Below are positions 1 to 9,076 of a DNA stretch of 64,000 nt, piece after piece. Under the pieces are notes generated by a model, which saw nothing but the letters and a program-made list of their open reading frames with translations, had not been told where the DNA came from and did no database searches. Origin of the DNA: Gammaproteobacteria bacterium (GTDB taxonomy: Bacteria; Pseudomonadota; Gammaproteobacteria; SZUA-140); assembly GCA_016712635.1 (NCBI GenBank), contig JADJQS010000001.1:615393-679392 (forward strand), in the 5' to 3' direction. Both the position numbers and the translations under genes were made by a program. Each line of letters starts with the position of its first letter. Position 1 is the first letter of the stretch.

Positions 1-171
1 CATAGGCCGGAAAGGTATCCCGTGCCCACTGGCAGCGATTGAGTTTCATAAGAGCGGTGAAGTCGTGCGGCCCCCGGCGATGACGGAACCCGTGGCGGAC
101 CTATGGTAGCATCCGCACCGGTCGCCATGCAGGCGAGGGTTCGCACACGGCGCCCGCCCCACAAACAGGAC

Positions 172-197
172 GGGGCCGGCATGTACATGCCGGCCCC
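172..197 (-). terminator. Perfect 26-bp palindrome, candidate terminator of the cytochrome gene
   Basis: The stretch is exactly self-complementary, with GGGGCCGGC arms around a central ATGTACAT. It lies 21 bases past the stop codon of the minus-strand cytochrome gene, where a terminator is expected. The tail that follows on the minus strand (TGTTTGT) is only moderately T-rich, so it could instead be a protein-binding palindrome. Confidence 0.45.
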
Positions 198-218
198 TGT
201 GCAGCATGGGCGCCGGCT

Positions 219-704
219 TCAGTCGCGCAGGGCGCTGAAGACGTACGTCGTGGCCTGCTGGGAGGCGTGACAGTCATAGCAGGACTTCCCGCCGTCCTGC
301 GTCAGGCGCTTGGTGCGACTGTCACCGGCAAACCCCTCGAAACCCCACCCGCCAGTATCGGCAAACCGTTTGGCATCCCGCTCCATCACCCCGACCAGCT
401 TCCGTGCACCCTCCTGCAGGCTGCCGCCGCCCTCGCTGTAATCCAGCAGATCGAACACCAGCACGGCGCCGTCCTGGTAACGGCCGTCGCGCAGACCCCT
501 GATACCCTTGTCGTTGGCGTAGACATGATGAATGCCCAGAAACGGGTTCTCCAGGGCGTGCCCGGGCAATATCACCATGGATTTGACATGCTGCCATGCC
601 CGGTACCCCTCCGGATAGCCGACACTGCCCGACCCGGTTGCGTACCCCGCCGCCGCAAGCCCCAGAACCAGCGCCCCAACCGTTGCCACCCTACGCAGCT
701 TCAT
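219..704 (-). CDS. Cytochrome P460 family protein (periplasmic mono-heme c-type)
   Basis: The 161-residue product has an N-terminal signal peptide (Met-Lys-Leu-Arg-Arg followed by a hydrophobic run to about residue 23) and one CxxCH heme motif near the C-terminus (CYDCH, residues 142-146). This is the layout of cytochrome P460/c'-beta proteins, periplasmic heme proteins that act on hydroxylamine or bind NO; the substrate here is not known. I chose the ATG at 704 because GGAGGG lies 7 bases upstream; a longer in-frame reading to 752 adds residues before the signal peptide. It is divergent from a MarR-type regulator, and a near-consensus promoter sits between them, so the regulator probably controls it. 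Confidence 0.8.
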   Translation of the reverse strand: MKLRRVATVGALVLGLAAAGYATGSGSVGYPEGYRAWQHVKSMVILPGHALENPFLGIHHVYANDKGIRGLRDGRYQDGAVLVFDLLDYSEGGGSLQEGARKLVGVMERDAKRFADTGGWGFEGFAGDSRTKRLTQDGGKSCYDCHASQQATTYVFSALRD

Positions 705-735
705 GACCGACCCTCCTATTTGGTTTCGAGTCGAT

Positions 736-765
736 ACTTTATGGAGGTGCACCGGTATTTGTCAA
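736..765 (-). promoter_or_regulatory. Putative sigma-70 promoter of the cytochrome P460 gene
   Basis: On the minus strand TTGACA (760-765) is followed after 18 bases by TAAAGT (736-741). The -35 box is perfect and the -10 matches four of six positions. A GTCGATAC half-site (730-737) resembling the neighbouring operator overlaps the -10 box. Confidence 0.5.
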
Positions 766-769
766 GACC

Positions 770-784
770 GTATCGTGCCGATAC
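770..784. promoter_or_regulatory. Putative MarR-type operator
   Basis: GTATCG-TGC-CGATAC is a 6-3-6 inverted repeat just upstream of the marR-like start codon and just behind the -35 box of the divergent cytochrome promoter. A half-site occurs at 730-737. Position and symmetry suit autoregulation plus control of the cytochrome gene; binding is inferred. Confidence 0.45.
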
Positions 785-793
785 CATAGTCAT

Positions 794-1366
794 ATGGATC
801 GATCGGTACTGCTCGAGTACATCGAACGCATAGGAGGCCTGTTGCGCGCCGAACAGCGCGCCGACGCCGGTGCCTTTGGCCTGCAGCCGGTGCACATCGA
901 CGCGCTGCGCTACCTGGAACGCTGCAACCGCTACAGCAACACCCCGGCGGCGCTCGCGGCGTACCTCGGCTCGACCAAAGGTACCGTGTCACAGACCCTG
1001 AAACTGCTCGAGCAAGCCGGCTATCTCAGCAAGACCGGAGACCCTTCCGACGGCCGCGTGGTGCACCTCGCGCTTAGCGCCAAGGGTCGGAAAATTCTAC
1101 AAAAACTCGCAATTCCTGCACGCTGGAGCCACACCCTCGAGCGCGTGGAGGAGGGGCGATGCGAGGAGGCGACACGCACCCTCAGGACCCTGTTGCAGCA
1201 CGCCCAGCTATCCAACGGATACCGCACCTTTGGAGCGTGCCACAGCTGCCGCCATCTCATCGGCGCGGAAGGAAGCGGATACCGCTGCGGACTGACCGGC
1301 GAAGCGCTCTCGCCAGCGGATACCGCGCGCATCTGCTACGAGCATGAACCCGCCCCCGCGGCCTGA
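794..1366 (+). CDS. MarR-family transcriptional regulator with C-terminal Cys cluster
   Basis: A 190-residue protein with a winged helix-turn-helix at about residues 35-110: an SxxTPAALAAYLGSTKGTVS-type recognition region followed by a wing carrying DPSDGR, the MarR hallmark. Unlike standard MarR proteins (about 140-150 residues) it has a C-terminal extension with Cys149, Cys152, Cys165 and Cys181 (C-x2-C-x12-C-x15-C), likely a zinc or iron-sulfur site and so a possible redox or NO sensor. No clear Shine-Dalgarno precedes the ATG, and it may be read from a very short leader. It is divergent from the cytochrome P460 gene, its probable target. The metal site is inference. Confidence 0.8.
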   Translation: MDRSVLLEYIERIGGLLRAEQRADAGAFGLQPVHIDALRYLERCNRYSNTPAALAAYLGSTKGTVSQTLKLLEQAGYLSKTGDPSDGRVVHLALSAKGRKILQKLAIPARWSHTLERVEEGRCEEATRTLRTLLQHAQLSNGYRTFGACHSCRHLIGAEGSGYRCGLTGEALSPADTARICYEHEPAPAA

Positions 1367-1442
1367 TTCCGGCAGAGTGTTAAACCTGTATTCAGCCTGT
1401 ATTTAGCTGGAGTTATCAGTCGCTTGTGCCGATAGTCTGGGC

Positions 1443-4400
1443 ATGCCCTACCGCCGCCCAGCACCCGTACGCTGCCTCAGCCCCGGTCGAATCGCGCTGA
1501 TCTACGCCGCGTTCGCCGCGCTCTGGATCGCCGTTTCCGACAGTCTCCTCGGCATGCTCATCCGGGACCCGGCGCTGTCCCTGCAGATCAGCGCCGGAAA
1601 AGGATTCCTTTTCGTTGCAGTCACGGCCGCGCTGCTGCTCCTACTGCTCCGATGCCAGGGGCAGACCGCGGCGGAAATCGCACCTGGCGCCGATAATGCG
1701 CAGGACCATGCCCGTCCGTCACGCATGCGCATGCCGCTGGTGTTCGGCGCTCTTGCGATGGTGGTGCCGCTGATCGGACTGGGCATCATCCACCTGCACG
1801 GACCGCATATGCAGCAGGCCGCATTCGCGGACCTGCGCGCGATCGCCGGCCTCAAGGCCGGTCAGATGGAGTTCTGGCTGAACGAGCGGCGCGGCGACGC
1901 TGAAATGATGGCAAGCAGCCCGGGTTTCATCGACAACGTCGATGCGATGTTGCGCGGGGACCAGGACGCGCGCCAGCACGTGCTCACGCGGATCGAGCGG
2001 CTCAGACACATCTTCGGCTATGAGACCGACATCTACGACGACACCGGTCGCAAGGTCTATTCCTCATTCATCCATAACGACCCATCCGGCACCATGCTGG
2101 ACGCGCACCTGGCAGACGCGCTGCGCAGCGGACAGGTGCAGAACCGCGACATATATCGCGACGCCAGGGGCCATGTTCATCTCGAGTTCATCGTCCCGCT
2201 GCTCCTGGACACAGGCGCTGCCGGGCGTGTGGCCATCGGAAACCTCGTGCTGCATGCGCCCGTGGAGCGGTTTCTCTATCCGCTTGTCGATACCTGGCCT
2301 ACGCCAAGCGCCAGCGCCGAAACCCTGCTGGTCCGCCGGGATGGGGACAAGCTCAGGTTGCTCAGTGAATTTCACCACAACCATGCCATCCAGTCAGACC
2401 AGGCCCCGCTTGAGATCGAACTTGCCGGCGTGGACGTCCCGGAACAAACGGCGGAGACGAGGGACTATCGCGGCACAACCGTACTGGCGGCCATCCGGCC
2501 GGTCATCGGCACCCCGTGGCATATCCTCGCCAAGATCGACCGCGATGAAGTGATGGCCCCGCTGCGGGACCTGGTGTTCTGGGTCTCCATCGTGGCGTTC
2601 TTCGCCATCGCCTGTCTCGCAGCGGCGGTATTCATGCTCTGGCGCCAGCAGGCGCATGCCCACGCCATGGAACTGCGGGCACAGGCGGCGGAGAAGGACA
2701 GGGTGTTGCGGCACTTCTATGATCTTTCGCTGATCGGCATGGCGATCACGTCGCCTCTCACCAAGCAGACGCTCCATGTCAACGACGAACTGTGCAGGAT
2801 CACCGGGTACACGCGCGACGAGATGTTGCGGCTCCCGTGGCCGGAACTTATCCATCCGGAGCGGCGCAGCGTGGACCTCGCCGAGTACGCGCTGCTGCTG
2901 AGCGGCGAGATCGCCATATATGCGCGCGACTCCAGGCTCATACGCAAGGATGGCTCGGTCATCGACATCACCGTCAATTCCCAATGCGTTCGCAGGCCCG
3001 ATGGACAGCCGGAACTCACCATCGCAACGATCCAGGATGTAACCGCACGCAAAAACATGGAACACGCGCTGCGTGAGAGCGAATCCAATCTGAATCACGC
3101 GCAGAGAATCGCCCGAATGGGCAGCTGGGCGCTGGATGTCCGTCGCAACGAGCTGATCTGGTCTGCCGAGACACACCGCATCTTCGACATCCCGGTCGGC
3201 ACGCCCCTGACCTACGAGCTTTTCCTCAATCGCGTGCACCCCGAAGACCGCGACCAGGTGGATCGCGCATGGAAATCAGCATTGCAAGGCGAACCCTATG
3301 ACATTGAGCACCGGATCATCGCCGCCGACGGGATCAAATGGATCCGGGAGCGCGCCGAGCTGAACTTCGCGGCCGATGGACAGCTGATCGGCGGACTCGG
3401 CACTTCGCAGGATATTACCGAGCGCAAGGAAATCGAGCTCAGGCTGCTGAAGAGCGAAGAGATCCGACGGCAATCCCAGCGTATCGCGGCGCTCGGACAT
3501 TATGTCTTCGACATCGCAGCCGGAACCTGGACCAGCTCCGACACACTGGACGAGATCTTCGGCATCGACGCCTCCTATCCGAAGGAGGTAGAGAACTGGC
3601 TGATGCTCATTCATCCGGAAGAGCGCGACGAGATGCAGGATTACCTGCTGGATCATGTGCTGCGTGACAGAAAACCGTTCGACCGCGAGTATCGCATCGT
3701 GCGTCACAATGACGGCGCCGTGCGCTGGCTGCACGGTCTGGGGCGTCTGGAGCACGGCGCCGATGGGGCTCCGGTCATGATGCTCGGCACCATCCAGGAT
3801 GTCACCGAACGCAGGAGGAGCGAGGAACGCATCCGGCTCGCCGCCGCGGTATTCGACAACAGCCGCGAGGGCGTCATGGTCACCGACGCGCAGCAGCGCA
3901 TCGTGCTGGTGAACCGGGCCTTCTGCGAGCTCAAGGGTTACGACGAGCAGGAACTGCTGGGACAGGCGCCGGACATGCTCCAGTCCGGCCGCCACAGCGA
4001 CGAATTCTACGCCGCCATGTGGGAGAGCCTCAAAACCACCGGCCACTGGCAGGGTGAGGCCTGGAACCGGCACCGCAGCGGCGAGGTATCTCCAGTCCTG
4101 GTGAACATCAGCAGTATCCATGACAACGAGGGCAAGATCACGCACCATGTCGGAGTATTTACCGACATCTCGATACAAAAATCGACGGAGGCCAGGCTCG
4201 AGTTCATGGCCCATCACGATTCGCTGACCCAGCTGCCGAATCGGCTGCTGATGCATTCGCGCCTCGAACACAGCGTCGAGGTCGCCCGGCGCGAGAATCG
4301 CCGCCTGGCGCTGCTGATGCTGGATCTGGACCAGTTCAAGGACGTCAACGACAGCTTCGGCCACCTCGCCGGGGACGAACTGCTGCAGCACGTCAGCAAG

Positions 4401-5516
4401 CGGCTGACCGGACGCATGCGCGGGGTGGATACCGTCGCCCGCCTCGGCGGCGACGAGTTCGCCGTTCTGCTCGACAACCCCGCACACCAGGAAGATGCCC
4501 TGCGCATCGCCAACGACATCATCGCCCTGCTCAGCGATCCCTGGCATCTCTCCAACGGTGTCGAGGTGCGCATCGGCGTGAGCATCGGCATCAGCCTGTA
4601 CCCGGAACACGGCCGCAACGCCGACGCCCTTTTACAGCAGGCGGATGCGTCGCTGTATCGTGCCAAGTCGGAAGGACGCGGATGCGCCAGGTTCTTCACG
4701 GACGACATGACCGAATCGGCGCGCAACCGGTTGCAGACCGAATCCAAGCTGCGCCGCGCCTTGAAGCAGAACGAGCTTCGGGTTTATTACCAGCCCCAGG
4801 TCGACATGGCGAGCGGGATGATTACCGGAGCCGAGGCGCTGTTGCGCTGGCATGACCCGGAACGCGGCATGATCCCGCCGTGCGACTTCATTCCGGTCGC
4901 GGAGGAAACCGGACTGATCTCCGAGATCGGGGCCTGGGTGCTGAAGGAAACCTGCCGCCAGGGGCGCACGTGGATTGACGCGGGCCTGCCGCCCCTCACC
5001 CTCTCGGTCAATCTTTCTCCGCACCAGTTCCGCTTCAATGACATCTGGTCCACGGTGGGACAGATACTTTCCGAAACCGGCTTTCCGGCGCAGCGGCTCG
5101 AGCTGGAATTGACGGAAAGCGCCCTGATGGCGCGCGAGGGTGAGGTGACCGAGAGACTCGAGCGGCTGCGCGAGCAGGGAGTGCGCCTGGCCATAGACGA
5201 CTTCGGCACCGGTTACTCCTCCCTTGCCTACCTCAAACTCTTCCCCATCGACGTGCTCAAGGTCGACAAGCGTTTCATCGACGACATACCGCACAATGAA
5301 GATGACAAGGCGATCACCGCCGCCATCGTAGCCATGGCCCATACCCTCGGCTTCGAGGTCACGGCCGAGGGGGTGGAAACTCCGGAACAGCTTGCCTTCC
5401 TGCGCACTCAGGGATGTGACCGTTACCAGGGCTACCTCGTCAGCCCCGCCGTGCCGGCCGAGGACTTCGCGGCGCTGGTGAGCGGCAAGCCGCAGCGGAA
5501 CAGCCGCGCCGGCTGA
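1443..5516 (+). CDS. Membrane PAS-GGDEF-EAL c-di-GMP turnover protein
   Basis: The 1357-residue protein makes and/or degrades cyclic di-GMP at the inner membrane. Three hydrophobic segments near the N-terminus (about 17-37, 50-68, 97-118) precede a periplasmic sensor region (about 120-375, Cache/PDC-like), a further membrane helix (about 378-400) and four PAS domains with PAC tails (about 420-920). GGDEF is intact at 1002-1006, with an RxxD inhibitory site (RGVD) five residues before it. EAL is at 1131-1133 and is followed by the NLSPHQF, ExTES, DDFGTGYSSL, KVDK and AEGVET motifs, so both catalytic domains look active. It stands alone between unrelated genes; the periplasmic signal is unknown. 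Confidence 0.93.
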   Translation: MPYRRPAPVRCLSPGRIALIYAAFAALWIAVSDSLLGMLIRDPALSLQISAGKGFLFVAVTAALLLLLLRCQGQTAAEIAPGADNAQDHARPSRMRMPLVFGALAMVVPLIGLGIIHLHGPHMQQAAFADLRAIAGLKAGQMEFWLNERRGDAEMMASSPGFIDNVDAMLRGDQDARQHVLTRIERLRHIFGYETDIYDDTGRKVYSSFIHNDPSGTMLDAHLADALRSGQVQNRDIYRDARGHVHLEFIVPLLLDTGAAGRVAIGNLVLHAPVERFLYPLVDTWPTPSASAETLLVRRDGDKLRLLSEFHHNHAIQSDQAPLEIELAGVDVPEQTAETRDYRGTTVLAAIRPVIGTPWHILAKIDRDEVMAPLRDLVFWVSIVAFFAIACLAAAVFMLWRQQAHAHAMELRAQAAEKDRVLRHFYDLSLIGMAITSPLTKQTLHVNDELCRITGYTRDEMLRLPWPELIHPERRSVDLAEYALLLSGEIAIYARDSRLIRKDGSVIDITVNSQCVRRPDGQPELTIATIQDVTARKNMEHALRESESNLNHAQRIARMGSWALDVRRNELIWSAETHRIFDIPVGTPLTYELFLNRVHPEDRDQVDRAWKSALQGEPYDIEHRIIAADGIKWIRERAELNFAADGQLIGGLGTSQDITERKEIELRLLKSEEIRRQSQRIAALGHYVFDIAAGTWTSSDTLDEIFGIDASYPKEVENWLMLIHPEERDEMQDYLLDHVLRDRKPFDREYRIVRHNDGAVRWLHGLGRLEHGADGAPVMMLGTIQDVTERRRSEERIRLAAAVFDNSREGVMVTDAQQRIVLVNRAFCELKGYDEQELLGQAPDMLQSGRHSDEFYAAMWESLKTTGHWQGEAWNRHRSGEVSPVLVNISSIHDNEGKITHHVGVFTDISIQKSTEARLEFMAHHDSLTQLPNRLLMHSRLEHSVEVARRENRRLALLMLDLDQFKDVNDSFGHLAGDELLQHVSKRLTGRMRGVDTVARLGGDEFAVLLDNPAHQEDALRIANDIIALLSDPWHLSNGVEVRIGVSIGISLYPEHGRNADALLQQADASLYRAKSEGRGCARFFTDDMTESARNRLQTESKLRRALKQNELRVYYQPQVDMASGMITGAEALLRWHDPERGMIPPCDFIPVAEETGLISEIGAWVLKETCRQGRTWIDAGLPPLTLSVNLSPHQFRFNDIWSTVGQILSETGFPAQRLELELTESALMAREGEVTERLERLREQGVRLAIDDFGTGYSSLAYLKLFPIDVLKVDKRFIDDIPHNEDDKAITAAIVAMAHTLGFEVTAEGVETPEQLAFLRTQGCDRYQGYLVSPAVPAEDFAALVSGKPQRNSRAG

Positions 5517-5532
5517 CACATCGCTCACATCC

Positions 5533-6255
5533 TCAGCGGGATTCGTCCCGCGACGCAGCCTCGACAGGCGCCTCGCGCAGCATGGAAGGATTCTGCTCCG
5601 TGAAGCGGCGCACCAGCGGGGCCGCGAGGGCGGCATCGCCGTGCCGGGTGTAGCGGTAGCCGAGCAGGGCGGCGAGGAAGGCGCTCGCGGCGTTCACCAT
5701 CAGGTCGGTCATGGTGTCGACCAGGCCGGACTTCTGCATGTTGAAGCCGAACGCCCAGTCCATCAGGAACTCGAAGATCTCCCACAGCGTGCCCACTGTC
5801 ACCGCGAATCCGAACGACATCAACCCGACATAGAGCGGCGCCATCCGGATGCGGTACGTGCTGTAGAAGATATACACCAGCAGGAAGCCGATCAGTCCCA
5901 TGACCAGCGCGGAGACGCTGTGCAGCAGGATGTCCCACCACCAGAAACGCTGATAGAAACCGCGCACCTCGCCCAGGCCGAAGCTGGCGTACAGGAATAC
6001 GGACGTCGCGAGGGTAAACTCGACCGGCAGGTGCACCGACAGCTGGTGCTCGATCAGGGCGGGCAGAAACGTCAGGGCGAGCACGACAACGGCCGTGAAG
6101 GCCACCAGCCACTGGCGCTCCCAGAGTGCGCCGAGAACTAACAGGAAGATGGCGAACTGCAATGCGCGCGACAGGCCGATCTGAACCGGCGTGGACCAGT
6201 CCCGTGTGCGCACCGCGCGCTTGATCAGGGCCTTCATGCGGGTCGGTCGGGGCAT
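5533..6255 (-). CDS. DUF2238/YjdF-like inner membrane protein
   Basis: About 240 residues with six or seven hydrophobic helices. A central charged/aromatic stretch (GEVRGFYQRFWWWDILLHS) and a later TLWEIFEFLMDW segment are typical of the DUF2238 (YjdF) membrane family, whose function is not established. The start at 6255 gives MPRPTRMKAL; the Met at 6237 is an alternative, and neither has a strong ribosome site. It is tail-to-tail with the c-di-GMP protein. Confidence 0.7.
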   Translation of the reverse strand: MPRPTRMKALIKRAVRTRDWSTPVQIGLSRALQFAIFLLVLGALWERQWLVAFTAVVVLALTFLPALIEHQLSVHLPVEFTLATSVFLYASFGLGEVRGFYQRFWWWDILLHSVSALVMGLIGFLLVYIFYSTYRIRMAPLYVGLMSFGFAVTVGTLWEIFEFLMDWAFGFNMQKSGLVDTMTDLMVNAASAFLAALLGYRYTRHGDAALAAPLVRRFTEQNPSMLREAPVEAASRDESR

Positions 6256-6375
6256 GACAGAGTCCGGCAGGGTCGTGGTGCGGGTGGCGCTCAATATACG
6301 CCAATTCCGCCGACAGCACACGGCGCCGGCGCGCCGTCCGGCGCAGGTACCGGGCGGATCCCGGGCAAGCGGCCG

Positions 6376-6663
6376 TCAGAGGATTTCCACCAGCGCCATC
6401 CTGCCGCAGACCAGCAGCTCCTTGTCGGCCTTGCTCAACTTCTTGACACGCCGCTCCGCCCGCAGAGCCTCGGATCGGCTGCCGACGGCACAGGTGTAGA
6501 CGAGGTTGAGCGGCCCCTTGCCGCGCAGGTATTTCGCGCATGCCGGGCCTTCCTTCATGTGTTCGCGCAGTCTCCGCGCCAGGTCATTCGACACGCCGGT
6601 ATAGAGTGAATTGTCCCGGCATCGGAGGATATAGAGCTGCCACATGGACGTGCATCCCGTCAT
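6376..6663 (-). CDS. GIY-YIG nuclease-superfamily protein (UPF0213/YhbQ-like)
   Basis: A 95-residue single-domain protein with the family signature: LYILRCRDNSLYTGVS (Tyr and Gly of GIY-YIG) followed by DLARRLREH with the catalytic-type Arg, and a later EALRAERRVKKL segment. Stand-alone GIY-YIG proteins of this size are common in gammaproteobacteria and may act on DNA ends, but a physiological role is not settled. The start at 6663 lies 5 bases past the chrA stop codon, suggesting translational coupling; Met at 6645 is an alternative start. Confidence 0.8.
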   Translation of the reverse strand: MTGCTSMWQLYILRCRDNSLYTGVSNDLARRLREHMKEGPACAKYLRGKGPLNLVYTCAVGSRSEALRAERRVKKLSKADKELLVCGRMALVEIL

Positions 6664-6668
6664 TCGCG

Positions 6669-8021
6669 TCAGCTCGCCATAGAGTAGACGAGTCCCGCCG
6701 CCGCACAGGCGGCGATCACGGCTACGACTCCGACCTTGTAACGCCACAGCGCGATGAACGCGGCGACGCCCAGTGCCGCGGAAAACCACTCAAAACCGCC
6801 GTCGAAACCCTGCGGCCACAACACATGCCGGGCAAAGAAGAGTGCGAGGTTGATGATCACCCCGACCACCGCGGCTGTAATGCCCGCAAGCGGCGCGGTG
6901 AACCGGATCTCGTGGCGGCTGGCCTCGACCGCCGGTCCGCCGATCAGGATGAACAAAAAGGACGGCAGGAAGGTAAACAGCGTCGCGACGCAGGCGCCGG
7001 CGACTCCGGCCCATACGAGAAGCTCCGGACCGAAGATCTCCCTGCTCCAGGCGCCCACGAAACCGACGAAGGCCACCACCATGATGAGCGGGCCCGGCGT
7101 CGTCTCGCCGAGCGCGAGACCGTCGATCATCTGGGTCGCGCTCAACCACCCGTAGTGTTCGACGCCGCCCTGGTAGACATACGGCAGCACGGCATACGCA
7201 CCGCCGAAGGTGACGAGCGCCGCCTTGGTGAAGAACCAGCCCATCTGGGTCAGCGTCCCGTCCCAGCCGTGATAGACGGTGAGAACGGCCATCATCCCCG
7301 CCCAGAGGAACGCCCCCGCGGCGACAAGACCGAGCAGCCTGCTCCACCTGAAGCGGGCATGATCCGGGACCGGCGTGTCGTCATCGATCAGGGCGGAACC
7401 CAGGGATCCCGCCCCTTCCGCGCCCTGAGTTGCGGTCATGAAACCACGCGGCGCGACGCGCGACCCGATGAGGCCCGCAATCCCGGCGGCGATGACGATC
7501 CAGGGAAACGGGACATCGAAGGCGAAGATGGCGAGGAAGGCCGCCAGCGCGATCGCCCACAGCCCCGGGCTCCGCAGCGTGCGGGACCCGATGCGCCAGG
7601 CCGAGAACGCGACGATGGCCGTCACCGCCGGCTTGACGCCATAAAGCAGGCCAGCGACCGCCGGCACGTCGCCGAAGGCAAGATAGATCCAGCTCAATCC
7701 GATCAGGATGAACAGGGAAGGCAGCACGAAGAGCAGGCCGGCAATGATGCCGCCGCGCACGCCGTGCATGAGCCAGCCGATATAGGTCGCGAGCTGCTGC
7801 GCCTCCGGCCCGGGCAGCACCATGGCATAGTTCAAGGCATGAAGGAAACGGCGCTCCGAGATCCAGCGGCGCTTCTCCACCAGTTCCTGATGCATCAGGC
7901 TGATCTGGCCGGCCGGGCCGCCGAAACTGATGAATCCCAGCCGGAACCAGTACGCGAAGGCCTGCCGGAGGGGCACAGGTGCGGTTTTCGCCCCGGACTC
8001 GTCGATGACTGGCGAGGACAT
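6669..8021 (-). CDS. chrA: Chromate efflux transporter ChrA
   Basis: A 450-residue bidomain member of the CHR superfamily of inner membrane transporters, which export chromate and perhaps sulfate-like anions. Each half has the characteristic FGGPAGQISLMHQ-type or FGGAYAVLPYV-type motif (near residues 33 and 260) and the PGP motif (MVLPGPEAQQ, ETTPGPLIMV). Roughly 10-12 hydrophobic segments are visible, matching the two-domain long form. It is followed on the same strand by the GIY-YIG gene. No chrB regulator is adjacent. Confidence 0.9.
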   Translation of the reverse strand: MSSPVIDESGAKTAPVPLRQAFAYWFRLGFISFGGPAGQISLMHQELVEKRRWISERRFLHALNYAMVLPGPEAQQLATYIGWLMHGVRGGIIAGLLFVLPSLFILIGLSWIYLAFGDVPAVAGLLYGVKPAVTAIVAFSAWRIGSRTLRSPGLWAIALAAFLAIFAFDVPFPWIVIAAGIAGLIGSRVAPRGFMTATQGAEGAGSLGSALIDDDTPVPDHARFRWSRLLGLVAAGAFLWAGMMAVLTVYHGWDGTLTQMGWFFTKAALVTFGGAYAVLPYVYQGGVEHYGWLSATQMIDGLALGETTPGPLIMVVAFVGFVGAWSREIFGPELLVWAGVAGACVATLFTFLPSFLFILIGGPAVEASRHEIRFTAPLAGITAAVVGVIINLALFFARHVLWPQGFDGGFEWFSAALGVAAFIALWRYKVGVVAVIAACAAAGLVYSMAS

Positions 8022-8136
8022 GCCTGGACTGATCCTGGCGTGATGCGACTAACCCAGCGCGATGCTTCAGCCCGTCATGGCGAGGCCCGGCGCGGACAGG
8101 GCCCTTTACAAGCGTCGCCCCGCCCGGTCCGGCCCG

Positions 8137-8370
8137 TCAACGACGCGGGCTGCGCTGTGTTTCGGCGCTGCGGTACTGGGGATCGGTCCAGCAGCGCGGC
8201 AGCGCTTCCCCCGAGGGGAAGGTCAGGTCGCGCTTGGCGAAGGTCTCCGGATCCTGCGTCTCCTCGCCATGATGGTAACGGCCGACCACCGCCTCGCCAC
8301 AGGGATCGATCAGGTCGTTGATGCCAAGCACCTCCACCAGATCGCCCGTCACCTTCTCTTTCAGGAACAC
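8137..8370 (-). CDS. Small conserved hypothetical protein
   Basis: A 77-residue soluble protein starting at a GTG preceded by AAGGAG, a good ribosome site that fixes this start. The sequence is acidic in the middle and contains a tract (FAKRDLTFPSGEALPRCW) that I associate with a small conserved gammaproteobacterial family of unknown function. No metal or catalytic motif is evident. It sits upstream of chrA on the same strand with a 115-base gap, so co-transcription is possible. Confidence 0.6.
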   Translation of the reverse strand: MFLKEKVTGDLVEVLGINDLIDPCGEAVVGRYHHGEETQDPETFAKRDLTFPSGEALPRCWTDPQYRSAETQRSPRR

Positions 8371-8579
8371 GCCCTTCTCCTTTTATCAAGATGTTGAGCT
8401 GACGCGCGGCCGCCCGTATTGAAAAAGTCTATGCCATCACCGCGGCATTTACCATAGCGCGGGCAGCATCGGGATGTTCCATGATTATCCGGCGGCATTA
8501 CAGGCCTTATCGCGTATAATGTCTCCATCGTGCGGGCAGACGCCCGATCACTGACCGATTGAAACCTGGGACCGCATCC

Positions 8580-8966
8580 ATGGGTATTCCGGCCAAGGAA
8601 GCCTCCATCAACGTCTTCGGCGAGCCGCTGGAGAGTTGCAGCGAAAATCCGATGACCGGTTTTTTCCGCGACGGATGCTGCAACACCAGCGTCCAGGATA
8701 CCGGCTCGCATACAGTATGCATCCTCACCACGAAGGAATTTCTCGAATACTCCCGTTTCCGCGGCAACGACCTCAGCACGCCCATGCCGCAGCACGGCTT
8801 TCCCGGCCTGCAGCCCGGCGACCAGTGGTGTCTGTGCGCGGCGCGCTGGCTCGAGGCCTATCACCAGGGGATGGCGCCGAAGGTGTATCTCAAGCGCACG
8901 CACCGGCGTGCGCTGGACATCGTCCCGCTGGAGCTGCTGCGCAAGCACGCCGTCGATCTGAATTAA
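8580..8966 (+). CDS. DUF2237 family protein
   Basis: The 128-residue protein opens with NVFGEPLESCSENPMTGFFRDG and goes on to a cysteine pair (GCCNT), a conserved GNDLSTP segment and a WCLCAARW motif. These are the features of DUF2237, a small widely distributed bacterial family of unknown function. The ATG at 8580 gives the usual N-terminus; an in-frame start at 8559 would add seven untypical residues. It stands alone ahead of asnB. Confidence 0.8.
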   Translation: MGIPAKEASINVFGEPLESCSENPMTGFFRDGCCNTSVQDTGSHTVCILTTKEFLEYSRFRGNDLSTPMPQHGFPGLQPGDQWCLCAARWLEAYHQGMAPKVYLKRTHRRALDIVPLELLRKHAVDLN

Positions 8967-9076
8967 ACGGACGTCGAACCGGAACGAGCATCGCGGAATC
9001 GAGATGAGCGATTGCCTCGCGCCGCCGTTCATTTCGAATCCGCGCGCTGGACACGAGGACAGGAAACCGTAAGCAG

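Noticed and set aside
6540..8321. About 590-codon plus-strand reading
   Set aside because: It is opposite ChrA, low complexity and without family resemblance.
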